From contig OY783192.1 of NCBI GenBank assembly GCA_963678675.1, positions 28,969,487 to 29,033,486 on the forward strand: 64,000 nucleotides of DNA, given 5' to 3'. The position numbers and the translations under genes are program-made. Under the pieces are notes generated by a model. It saw only the letters and a list, made by a program, of their open reading frames with translations, had not been told where the DNA came from and made no database searches. This DNA is from Xiphydria camelus. Taxonomy: Eukaryota; Arthropoda; Insecta; Hymenoptera; Xiphydriidae. This document shows positions 22,801 to 33,176 of the stretch, piece by piece. Every line of letters begins with the position of its first letter. Within the stretch, counting starts at the first letter, position 1.

Positions 22801-25800
22801 CCGCTTCGCTTTTCGAGTTTATAAGCAGATATCGATCGAAAACGAGGCAGCCGACGATGATGAAGCTAATAGTGATGTCGTTGGTGAGACCGAAAGGAGC
22901 GAGGCAGAAGATCCCGGCGATAATCGTGAGTGGAGCGATCGCGAGAACGTCGACGTTATCGCGGTTATTGGAAAGAGCAATTCTTTTCGAAAGGAGCAAA
23001 GCATCACTGACGGTCTCCGATGGAGAGAGAGAATTACAGGTCACTTCGTCCCTGGGCGGCGTGAGAGATTGGTAGATTTTTTTTGGGTGTGCGAGTACCG
23101 GAAACGACCAGCGGCGATTTATATCGAAGCCGTGTAGATTTTGGGCGAAAAGTTAGCGTTCGAGTGATTTGTATGAAATATTAGGACAGTCTCAAGAACG
23201 ATAATTTCATTTTTATGCTCAAGCCTTTGAAGATTTTCGGTTATAAGAACTGAACAAGCAGCAAGGAATACTTGGATCGTAAAAGCACGGATGTTGCAGC
23301 TTGAACTTTAGCGAAAGACCTTATTGAATTGGGTGAAACATGAAAGGTGTTTTAATATTCTTTACATGTGATTTTAGCAGACTCTATTTATTTTTTATTC
23401 CAACGCGTCTTCTTCAGAAAGAGGAAAAATTATCAAAGTGAGATAACACACTGTATATAAATTCAGCGTAATTTTCTAAAGTTTTCAAAGAAAAAGTAAT
23501 TTATTGTGAGATTTGAATATCATTTACGGAAGAGTCAAAGCAAACAATAATACTAATTTTCAAGAGTCCGAGAATTCGCCCGTTATCTCTAGGAGCAAAA
23601 CTCTCCGCGAGTTATCTTATCTTCTTCTTCCTGGAAGTGATATTCCAACTAAAAATTCCACAGGGAACTGTTATTTCCCTATCAAATAAAATAAGGAGAG
23701 GGGTTTAGGCCAATTACCTAAATGTAGGAGGGACTAACCGAGATTACTTTCCCATTTGATCTATCGATTTGCGAATCGAACGGATTAATGTTTAGTGGTA
23801 AGAATCAGAGGAAAGGGGTAAATCGTAAATGCCGTTCAACTGCTAATCATACTTAGATCGACGTATTTTCAAAGCTTATCTTATTCTGATATCAGATGTT
23901 ATACTGGTCTCTTACTGCCGTAAACGGTGCCATGACGTCTGCGATACCACGGGCAGCAGCTGCAACAGAGGCATGAGATGCAGCAAACTATCAATGAAAC
24001 GAAGATTACAACGCCAATGATGACTGGTATGATGATCCCAAATCTGTAACAACATATTGATAGCCTCTTGATATTCTATTGCACTTGATACTTGTAATTG
24101 TACATAATATATCCTTGTAAACTCTGCATAGTTCGTGTATTATTTTAACTTTTTAGAAAATGATCTGGCATTTGAAATGCCAAAGGTACGTCTTTAGATA
24201 TTCGTAGATAAATGTTGAAAAAAGCAAATAGAAATAAAATGAAGCAGCAGAGTTTATTAGGCATGAATTTATTGATTTAGAAAAAAATACCCTGTTTTAA
24301 GGGTGAATTCCTCAATATCGCAGCAATAGAAATTTTCTCTCTTTAGGTCAAAGCAGCAGTAAGATTCATCACTGCTGTCGAGGATTTCTCGGGGGCAAGT
24401 ATGTAGATACTCCGATACTATGTTTCCACTCTGGCCAAAGCTGCAGTCCATTCCTGAAATTTTCAACATAACTTGTAGGAATTTTGCTTTGATTCCAAAA
24501 GACAAATTTAAAGTGAAGAATGCATGCGTTTCTGTATATGCATAATTGAGGATTTATCATTTATTTAACCCTCGCACTCTCCTTAGAAATAATTACACAT
24601 AAGCTCTTTATGGGTGATATTTCATCCAACCTAATAATATATATCAATTCTCTCTAATATATATCAATTCAATGACTATCATTACATGAAATTTCAATTT
24701 ATTTCGTCACCACGTATTATAATATTCTATATGTTTTACTCAATATTTAAAGTAATATTACATTATACGCGGACAGTGCAAAAATAAACAACAGCCTTAG
24801 ACCCGATGCAGATGAGGCCACTTTTAGTGGCGAACGCGTGTGATCGCCACTGGCCACTGCGAAATAACATAGGCCACAGCAGTGGCCAAGTATGCACACA
24901 CATGCACCAATTTAATTCCATAGTTTTCCAAAAGAGGCCAGTGGCGATCGCACGCGTTCGCCACTAAAAGTGGCCTCGTCTGCATCGGGTCTTACGATCA
25001 CCACATGAACACTTCTGGCACTAGTTGGCAATGAGCACGAACCTGAACGTCCAGCAGCATCGTCAATAGCAAATTAATTTCATTTTGCATTACTATCTAC
25101 CTTCTGTCGAGTAATAATTTTTTCTTACTACACAGATACCCACATACAGCTAATGTTTCCTCCAATACTAAATAATTTTATGAAATCACTGTTTGATCTG
25201 CGATTTAAAACAATGCCCTTTAGATGTCTCCTTGTCTTTTCAACAACAACTGAAGTGCTATGTCAAAAATGAAGAAAAAAAGTTTCTACCTGTGGTTTCT
25301 TGATTTTATATTACATATCGTAAATAGACGGCGATCCTGGTTAATAACGTATATGGGTGAAATATCACCTAAAGACTGTTCACCTAACATGTTAATTTGT
25401 TTTATGTATTTTAATTAAGGATATCAAATATACTTTTCTGCCATAAGATTATGCTTCAAACAGATCCATTGAAAGTCAATTTTATAGCTTGTAAATTGGG
25501 CAAAAGAGAACTGTTCGAAATTGAAAACAGGTGAAATACCATCCAAGGAGGGTTAGTTACAAAGAGAACTGTAACACATATTTTATGACATATATCACTT
25601 AATAATTGATATTCGAATGAATGCAATGCACCATTAATGACCTTAAACTTCATACACCATTGTTCGTAATCTTGATTCGCAGGATCAATTGAATTTTAAA
25701 GATCAGAGGAGCATTTCTTCTACATAAGTATATAATTCACTGCTCTCTCTGGAAGAATAATGACGCAAGTGCACATTTTGAAATTTTTTTGAACCCCTCA

Positions 25801-26943
25801 ATAGTCTTAAAAAAATTTCAAAATTTGCACTTACATCATTGTTCTTCCAGAGCAGTGATATATACCTAGATATGTACTCCAAGAACTGATGGTTCAATGA
25901 GAACTTTTAAGTAGCCCCTAGACGGTCAATATATTGATTCAATACGTATTGATCAATATATTGAAGGTCCCATCAATACGCTTCAATATAGCTTCTTCAA
26001 TACGACTAGCCATTCTCACTTTGACTGATGGTTGTGTTTCGAAAGTTCGCGATACGTTGTGCGCGTTTTTATTTTTATTATTTATTTTTTCCAATATCAA
26101 GCAATGGTGTCCCATAGAGATTTAGCTTTTCTTACTTTGACTTTGGCTGTGTGTGAAATGAAAAAACGAAAGAAGAAAAAAAGACGCTGGTCAAAAGAAT
26201 GGTACAAGCTGAGAAATCGTTTTACACGCGAACATTTGCTACACTATCTTTGAGTCACAGAAGCAGAACAATTATTGATCAATATGCCTCATAGAGTCAA
26301 TATGAGCATCAATATAGCTTCCATCAATACGCTTCAATATAAATTTCCATCAATATGCTTCAATATGTTTGAAGCTCTCCTAAACGTTCAATATAGCCTT
26401 TCAATATGTATTGATCAATACGTATTGAATCAATATATTGACCGTCTAGGGGCTACTTTACATGCGATACATTTAGACTTCATTGGAATTGACCAACACA
26501 TTCGTCAAAAATAAATACACTATATAGGGATTCGCACCAACACCAGTCAAGAAGAAAAGTAGTTTACAGTGATGACGTATACCTATGGACGTGTGCATGT
26601 AGTTCTCAGAAATGTATTGTTACATATACGTGCGTATGTCGTACGTAGCCATGTAGCCGACAATCTAAGTGCATAACGCGAATTACGTCTCTGACATCTA
26701 CACTCGATTTATTCCTATATCGCATACATAACTTCGGCGAAAATTGTTCTCCACGTGTATAATAACGTACAGGGACACCACGTGATGAGGTGTGAACAAT
26801 GGTCTTTCAACCCTTCTCTAGATGCATTGTCGGTATATCATTCAAATGTCACTTAACTACTGCTAATTATACTTAAAGTACTTACCATACACAACGCCAG
26901 TAAGACCGAAGGTAATTAAAAGGATTAGCGCAACTTGTGACAT
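19894..26943 (-). CDS. Shisa-like transmembrane protein, 184 aa, 5 exons
   Basis: Shisa-family proteins are single-pass membrane proteins that modulate receptor maturation or ER/endosomal signalling; the target of this one is unknown. Minus-strand exons are 26943-26886, 24453-24291, 24043-23916, 20254-20129 and 19973-19894, totalling 555 nt with matching phases. Residues 1-20 are a signal peptide (MSQVALILLITFGLTGVVYG). Residues 21-74 hold the Cys-rich Shisa pattern (TCPRE, then YCCF and FYCCD). A transmembrane helix at about 77-97 runs into a Cys cluster (CCISCLCCSCCPWY). The tail is Pro/Tyr-rich and ends YNPNYAH, as in SHISA4/5-type tails. Introns 1 and 3 are long (2.4 and 3.7 kb) and host several MITEs. 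Exon 4 begins within one codon of an in-frame open stretch that is intronic. The start is the only ATG giving a signal peptide. Confidence 0.88.
21852..21878. repeat. (GT)n microsatellite in Shisa-like intron 3
   Basis: A perfect dinucleotide GT run of about 27 bases. It is a simple repeat with no further structure. Confidence 0.9.
22697..23137. other. Unassigned open-frame block inside Shisa-like intron 3
   Basis: This 440-base block is less AT-rich than its surroundings and is open in one plus frame (22730-23137, 135 codons, acidic and basic patches) and in two minus frames. One minus frame (23044-22697) contains two hydrophobic stretches. Neither translation resembles a family I know. It could be an alternative first exon or promoter of the Shisa-like gene, or chance. 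I cannot choose a strand. Confidence 0.2.
24800..24991. mobile_element. 192-bp foldback MITE with TTA target duplication
   Basis: 56-bp arms beginning GACCCGATGCAG match in inverse with two differences. TTA flanks both sides (24797-24799 and 24992-24994). The 3-bp TTA duplication fits PIF/Harbinger-type insertion. It lies in intron 1 of the Shisa-like gene, is non-coding, and its high arm identity suggests recent activity. Confidence 0.8.
25729..25863. mobile_element. Small palindromic MITE in Shisa-like intron 1
   Basis: The arms read TCACTGCTCTCTCTGGAAGA on the left and, in inverse, TCTTCCAGAGCAGTGA on the right. They continue through GTGCACATTTTGAAATTTTT and its near-complement around a short loop at about 25795. 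ATA-rich sequence flanks both ends. Confidence 0.6.
25910..26457 (+). mobile_element. Harbinger-derived element retaining a transposase N-terminal fragment
   Basis: Inverted ends AGTAGCCCCTAGACGG extend about 45 bp and are flanked by TTA on both sides (25907-25909 and 26458-26460). Short CAATAYG/CAATATA units repeat just inside both ends. A 49-codon frame at 26104-26253 ends in RRWSKEWYKLRNRF, which resembles the Arg/Trp-rich start of HARBI1/Harbinger transposases (pattern RRxWVxPxxxxR). The catalytic domain is absent. Together with the TTA duplication this places the element in PIF/Harbinger. Confidence 0.75.
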
Positions 26944-27225
26944 TTTTGATATTTCCTTTTCACGCTCGTACAGATCTTTATATGGCGCACAACCACTTGC
27001 AACCACCTTACCGCACTACTTGGGAGGAACTGCTGATTCTGAGTCATGCGTATGGCAACTGCAGATGGTACTAGTTACGGAATACCAACAACGTTGATGT
27101 AACTAGAATATGGGGATGCACACTTGTGAAACTTTGGCGCAACGATCACTGGGCCTCTCTAATCTGATTGGTTCAAGTTTCAAATAAAGTGTCATGGTCG
27201 CCGGACTTGACCAATGAGATCATAA
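26944..27225 (-). promoter_or_regulatory. 5' flank of the Shisa-like gene
   Basis: This short interval lies immediately upstream of the Shisa-like start codon (26943, minus strand) and before the first MITE. It is the probable promoter and leader. No TATA box or named motif is evident. Confidence 0.35.
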
Positions 27226-27371
27226 AGGCCATCACACGTGAAAAAACGTAAGCAGTAACAGTAAGGATTGAGCAATCAGAAAGCCTGTTTAAGCATAATT
27301 CCGTAAGAATGATATTTCTGATTGGTCAATCCTTACTGTTACTGCTTACGTTTTTTCACGTGTGATGGCCT
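27226..27371. mobile_element. 146-bp foldback MITE, copy 1 (TAA target)
   Basis: Arms starting AGGCCATCACACGTG and containing CGTAAGCAGTAACAGTAAGG are inverted around a short centre. TAA lies on both sides (27223-27225 and 27372-27374). A copy of identical length lies at 46802-46947. Confidence 0.85.
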
Positions 27372-27395
27372 TAACTCGGAGGGCCAACAGTGCTG

Positions 27396-27551
27396 TAGGC
27401 CTATTCTGTAACTCGTTACGGCCCGTAACGACGGTTGTCGTTAGCATTAGTCCAATCAGGATCAAGTATTCCGTTGTGATGGGGGTCCTGATTGGACTAA
27501 TGCTAACGACAACCGTCGTTACGGATCGTAACGAGTTACAGAATAGGCCTA
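27396..27551. mobile_element. 156-bp foldback MITE with CTG target duplication
   Basis: Arms TAGGCCTATTCTGTAACTCG and inverse are nearly perfect over about 65 bp (CTAACGACAACCGTCGTTAC in the right arm). CTG flanks both ends (27393-27395 and 27552-27554). The centre is about 25 bp. It starts only 25 bp after the previous MITE. Confidence 0.8.
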
Positions 27552-28009
27552 CTGGCGCCTTCTGGAGGGCTTGTTACGTGCCGATATGGTCCTTGTCGTC
27601 TGTAAAGGGCGGGTCCGGGCCCGTGGAGCGCTAAAGCACTGCTTCAAAACGTGCGGACATCGGGAGATGAAGAAAATGAAATCAATTGCTATATTTTAGG
27701 TGATCACCAGTATTGTCTCGATATATTTCCATCATAAACTCCTTTCCTTCAAACGTCACAAGCTTTCTCTCTTTGACGTTACAATTATTCCCTAAATTTG
27801 CTCGATTAGAAAAACCGAAGAAGTCTCGGGATTGATCTGTTCGCGTTAAAGATGCAGTAACGAGTGACTTGGGAGGCGACTGCGAGGCAGGGGTACGCTT
27901 CGGCACAAGGGCTGTTTTTTTCCACTGTGGGAGAAGAAAATTCTAAAAGGGGCCCATACACTGTCAAATAAATTGCGCAACGCACGCTGTTGCGCATTTA
28001 GTTTGACAA

Positions 28010-28178
28010 TGTATACAGACTGTCCCCCGCTATACACGCCAGCGTGGCGGGTTGCATATCGGTTGACGCCTCCGATCCGCTGCAGGGGCCATGCGCCTGT
28101 GGCGCCTGTGTCTGGCGCAAGGCGGATAACCGATATGCAACCCGCCACGCTGGCGTGTATTGAAAGGGACAGTTTGTA
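28010..28178. mobile_element. Foldback MITE with TA-type target
   Basis: Arms ACAGACTGTCCC...CACGCCAGCGTGGCGG at the left and the inverse ending GGGACAGTTTGT at the right pair over about 50 bp; TA/TAT sequence flanks both ends. The centre is GC-rich (GGCGCCTGTGTCTGGCGC). No protein is encoded. Confidence 0.7.
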
Positions 28179-29520
28179 TAGTATAGTCTTATTAGATATT
28201 CGCGAAACAATTTATTAGTATCAGGATAAAACCGGTACAAATCGATAGAAAAAAGTCTCTTGAATGACATATAGAAATGGGTAATCTTCAAATTGACGAG
28301 AAATAATGTAATTAATTAAAAACTATCTTTAAAAATCACATGTCAAGAAATCGCGAAGCTATGTTTTTTCTGTAACCAATTTCATAAATAAAAATATCTC
28401 AATGTAGAGGAGAAAATTCTTTACAAATTTCAACGGAACTTATAATTTACGATTCACCGTTTTTGTGTAATTAATTATTAAACATATGTAATTTAAATTG
28501 GCTTAAATCGATCAGCTGATCGTTACGCGACGCTCCTTTATTACGCGCGCAGCTAACGGAGGAAAGCGCGTTCCGCAATATTTTCAAATTTACGCTTCAT
28601 TATGTATTGATTTTTATAATTAATATTTATCAAATTCTTCGTTTTTTGAAAATTATTACCATTATTTTTAATTCTGTTATAAATGAAGAAGTAATTTTTA
28701 AATAATTTAACGCTGAAGGATTTTTAGTAAATGTCAACAAAATAAATTTAAATGATCCATTTAAATTTAAATTAAATGTAAAAACCATTTAAACGTTTAG
28801 TGTATGGGCGCGTTCTTCGGTGCGAACCCCGAATGCCTCCACCGATCTCTCTTATTACGGGACGGACCCTTCATTCATGCAAAAAGACCCTCTCAAGCAT
28901 CCATGACCCTTTTTACCGAAAAACTTTCTAAGCTGTAAATTTCATTTTCGCCTACCCTTAACAGAGTTTTTTTCACTAAATTTCTTCTCCTCCCCGCCCC
29001 ATAGTTCCATACTCGAGATTCCTCCAGCTTTCTAACAAATCCTCAGTTTTTGACAAATTGACACCTCGGACAGTACGTTTCTCGAGAGCCTTTGCGCGAG
29101 TCTGTCCGCTCGTCCTCGAGACGATTCCTCCTTTACGTAATTTTGGACGCCTTTCTGCAGAAAAAATCCAACCCAAAAAAATGAGTTACTGTGATATTTG
29201 GCTTACTAAGTATCCTAAAAGTATCTGCAAAAAATACCTAGCCCAAATATGTCACTCTAGCGATATTTACTGTGCAGTGAACCAAACAACATCTATAATT
29301 TAGGAGTTTACATATCTGCAAATAAGATATTAAATCAATAATGTGCATCTTATGTACCTCAAGATTGCAAGTACTTTTTCAAAAGCTTACGTGGTGAAGA
29401 AGGACTGGAAGACGATGTTGATGGTTTCATTGGAGTTCCAGACTTTGAATTGCAACAAACATAAATGTGACATTGTAATGTAATATTGTATTACAAAATT
29501 TGAAACTTGTTACCAATAAA
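28179..29520. other. AT-rich gene-less stretch
   Basis: Mostly low-complexity AT-rich DNA to 28800, then mixed composition. Open frames at 28976-29303 overlap on both strands and match nothing known. A stretch near 27888 (GGGGTACGCTTCGGCACAAG) resembles 49397 (GGGGTATGCTTCGGCATAAG), indicating an old dispersed repeat. No gene is supported. Confidence 0.35.
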
Positions 29521-30209
29521 TTTTGTTATGTACCTACAACAGCAATTTCAATAAATTAGACTCCCTTTTGCTATAAGGAACAATAGTGCATTGGGTCTGT
29601 TGTCACCTGGTTCCTTATTACAGAAGGGAGTCCATATTGCAGAAAGGAACCAACTCACAAAAGTATTATTTTTTCTGTTGTATGTTTTTTTAATACTAAA
29701 GGTTTTAGATTACTAAGTTGACAGAACAGAGCTGTATTGTTTTATAATTCTATATTGGACATATGTGCAATACAGAATTTTTGATAAAGGATAATGTGTA
29801 TTCGCTGTTTTCTCGGTTTCACCAAGCAGTGGGCATACTCGAAATAAAATCATTTATAGTAGCCAAAGGCTTTTGCGATTTATTGGTGGAATCCATCAAA
29901 ATTTTGGCGACGAGGATGGGATTGGTGCGACACTAATGGCGCAGTTTGAACACTGGAACCTGCAACTTCAGCACTGAGAGTTAGTGGCAAATTCAATTGC
30001 AAATTTCGTGCCATCCAAAAGAAGGAGAATCTACAACGGTGGAAGCAGTCTACGACTGGGCGGTCATCTGAATTTAGCAACCCCAGCACCGAGCGTGAAA
30101 CAACCTCGTTGGACGTCAAGGATCCCTCTTTTTTAAAGACACAGTAAGTGCCAAACCGCAAGATATTTCCCGCATATTTTCGCAAGTCTCGCAAAATATC
30201 CATACAAAA

Positions 30210-31268
30210 ATGTCAAACCCTAGTGAAACAAGACGTACCAAAAACAGTCCTGCTCAATCGACACTAAGTTCATCCGATTCACAACCGTCTCCGCAACCAC
30301 TTTCGAAATTGCTCACGCTGAATTTCCTTGTCAAACTTATTTCGGATGATTTCAATGGCGACCGATACAAAGTCAGAAGCTTCATAAAGCATTCGGTATT
30401 CGATCTCGGAGAGCCATAGCAGAAATTGCCTCTATTGCTTTTCGTAAAAAGTAAGATCACCGGAAAAGCGCGAGAACAATTAGATATTCACAGTAATCTC
30501 ACGACTTGGATTGAAATCTCTGAGTTGCTTCTGAGTATGTACTAAGATAAAAAATCTTTTGACCAGCTCTTAGAAGAATTAAATTGCATTAAGCAAGAAC
30601 GTGGCGAAAATGTGTCGCAATTCTGCCAACGATTAGAGGATCTGTCGTCTCGGATTTTAGCTATAGTTCACTCGACCGATCCAAACGAAGAAAATCTGGC
30701 TGGTCGACTAGCCACGGTTACAGACATGACGCTCAATCGCTTCGTACACCATACGCATCCGCAAATATCACAGATGCTCTGGTATCGCGAATTTAATACG
30801 ATAAATCATGCATTCACTGCAGCAATGGGAGAAGAAAAAGCACTACAAATAAATTATGACCAAAAATGTAAAATCTGTCAGCGGACAAGTCATTCTACAA
30901 ACGAATGTTTCAATAACAAGCGCGCGAGTATCTCTCGAACGAACTCGAGATCAATTAACTTCAACGGCCGAAGACTTGCGAATTCACAAGGATCCGCGAA
31001 CCCTCAAGGGCCCGTGAGGCGCTGCAATTATTGTAAAAATCTCGGGCACACTATTGATGAATGTAGAAAGCAACAATACAACAACGCGAAATGCCAAAAT
31101 CAGGCGTCTCCTGCCACTCCTCCCATTCAAAACAGCAGGAGTGTCCCCAAACCCTCCGATTACAAATCCCCAAAATACAACTCTCTCAAATCTATAATAC
31201 TATCGTCGACGAGCGCAGAAGTCGAATTGACTCAACAATTCAGCAATTTCTTTCTGATAACAGTCTAA
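30210..31268 (+). pseudogene. Gypsy gag remnant
   Basis: Gag forms the particle and packages RNA. The frame opens at 30210, breaks near 30420, meets a stop at about 30542, and reopens at 30612 to 31268. The second part contains two zinc knuckles with C-x2-C-x4-H-x4-C spacing (about 30867-30910 and 31022-31066), separated by a basic Ser/Arg-rich linker. These breaks make it non-functional. Confidence 0.8.
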
Positions 31269-31299
31269 CACTTTTTTCGACACGAGTGATTTAACATAC

Positions 31300-33172
31300 G
31301 TTTTAGTCGAGTCGAGTGCCTCCAAATCGAGCGATAAGGTATTGAAATTCCTTGTCGATACAGGCGCTTCCGTTTCACTAATTAAGACAGTGAGCCTTCA
31401 CAGTTACTAAATCTTTAATCCAAATCCCATTATTTTCTGAATGGGATCTCTCAAAATTCTCCAATTCAAACTCTCGGAGAAACAACGATTAACCTCAGCA
31501 TTCGTAGGAAAAGAATTAACGTCAACTTTCAATTAATTGAAAAACTGAAGTTTTAAATTCGCCCTCGAATGTCCCCTTCGACGGGTTACTCGGAGTCGAT
31601 TTTCTCCGATCGTACAAGAGCAAGATCGATTATTTAAACTCTACTATCTTTATCGACTCAATCCCATTCCAAATCCCATTGTATCACAAAACGCCTCAAT
31701 CTACTTGCTCAACAATCACGATCAACGCGAAGTCAGAAATTGTTGCTTTGATAAAATTACTAAATCCTTACGACCTCACAAGGAAGGCATAGTCTCTTCT
31801 CAAAAATTAAACCAAGATGGCTCAGTCATGGTCCCAAATTCTATCATCAAGGCTTATGGTCAAAATAAGGTACTTATTACGATCATTAACACTGATCGTG
31901 CAAAGAAAATTCCAATTTCAGAACTACTTATTGAGTCTGCCAAATCAAGGCTATACAGGGTGTCCCGTCATGCAATGTCCATACTGAATTTACGTGTTCC
32001 TGGAGTCAATCTGGACCGAAAAGTCTTAATATACAAAGGTCCCAAAAGCCATCATGCATGTGTTCCGTAACGACCATGAAATCCTTTTACGCTCCACAAC
32101 AATGATTTTTCAAAGGGCACAGTTATGTATTGATCATCAAGGTGGTCATTTCGAACAATATGTGAGATGATTGGATTTTATTTCAATTATTATGCTTTAC
32201 TTATTAGTATTATGTAATTTCATTTTTTTACTTACACACGGTGACTTGTAGACTCCTTGTGTATTAAGACTTTTCGGTTCAGATTGACCACAGGAACACG
32301 TAAATTCAGTATGGACATTACATGACGGGACACCCTGTATATATAGCCTCGCCCAAAATCACGCAAGCAATGAATTAGGTTAGCGATTAGAAGTTCTACG
32401 TCAGAAACTCCGTCTCGATCATTTAAATCCGGAAGAAAAATCTTCCCTCGAATCTATTTGCAACGAATTCAACGATATTTTTCATTTGCTCACACATGTG
32501 TTAACTAGAACTTCCGCGATCACACACGAAATTAAGACTATTGACGATCTCAGCCCGTACATGCGAAAACGTATCGATATCCGGAACTTCACAAAAACGA
32601 GGTGAATAAACAAATCGAAAAAATGCTCGAATATGGAGTAATCAAGCCATCCACGAGCCCGTGGTCGAGTCCCCTCTAGATCGTACCAAAAAATCGATGC
32701 TTCTCAGAAGAACGCAAGTGGCGTATTGTCGTAGATTACCGGAAGCTTAACGCGAAAACTATCGGTGACGCATACCCACTTCCTAATATAGAAGACGTTC
32801 TAGATTAGTTAGGTCACGCTCACTACTTTACGACGTTAGATTTAGCCAGTGGATTCTATCAAATCCCTATGGAATTTCGAGATGCACCGAAAACAGCGTT
32901 CACGACGCCAAATGGTCATTACGAATACACACGCATACCCTTCGGTCTAAAAAATGCACCAGCCTGTTTTCAAAGGATGATGAATAACGTTCTAATGGGG
33001 TTAAACAATAAGCAGTGCTTCGTTTACCTCGATGACATAGTCATATATGGTTCCACGTTACAAAATCATAATCGAAAATTAAAAAATGTCTTTTCGAGGC
33101 TCCGTGAGAATAATTTAAAGTTGCAGCCCGACAAATGCGAGTTCACGAAGAATTCCGGCCAATATCTTGGGC
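31300..33172 (+). pseudogene. Gypsy pol remnant (protease and reverse transcriptase)
   Basis: The aspartic protease active-site motif DTGA is visible near 31355. The reverse transcriptase fingers and palm follow from about 32630, with the polymerase motif YLDD near 33026. In-frame stops occur at about 32602, 32677 and 32806, so no full pol can be made. The RT frame breaks at 33173 where a DNA transposon has entered, and continues in frame at 36547. Confidence 0.8.
31956..32337. mobile_element. Tc1/mariner-class element inside gypsy pol, 382 bp
   Basis: Ends CAGGGTGTCCCGTCATG and the inverse CATGACGGGACACCCTG, extending about 47 bp with one or two differences, are flanked by TA (31954-31955 and 32338-32339). 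A plus-strand stretch near 32108-32168 resembles the C-terminal tail of IS630/mariner-like transposases (GGHFEQYV). It is a deletion derivative that landed between the protease and RT regions. Confidence 0.8.
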
Positions 33173-33176
33173 ATAT

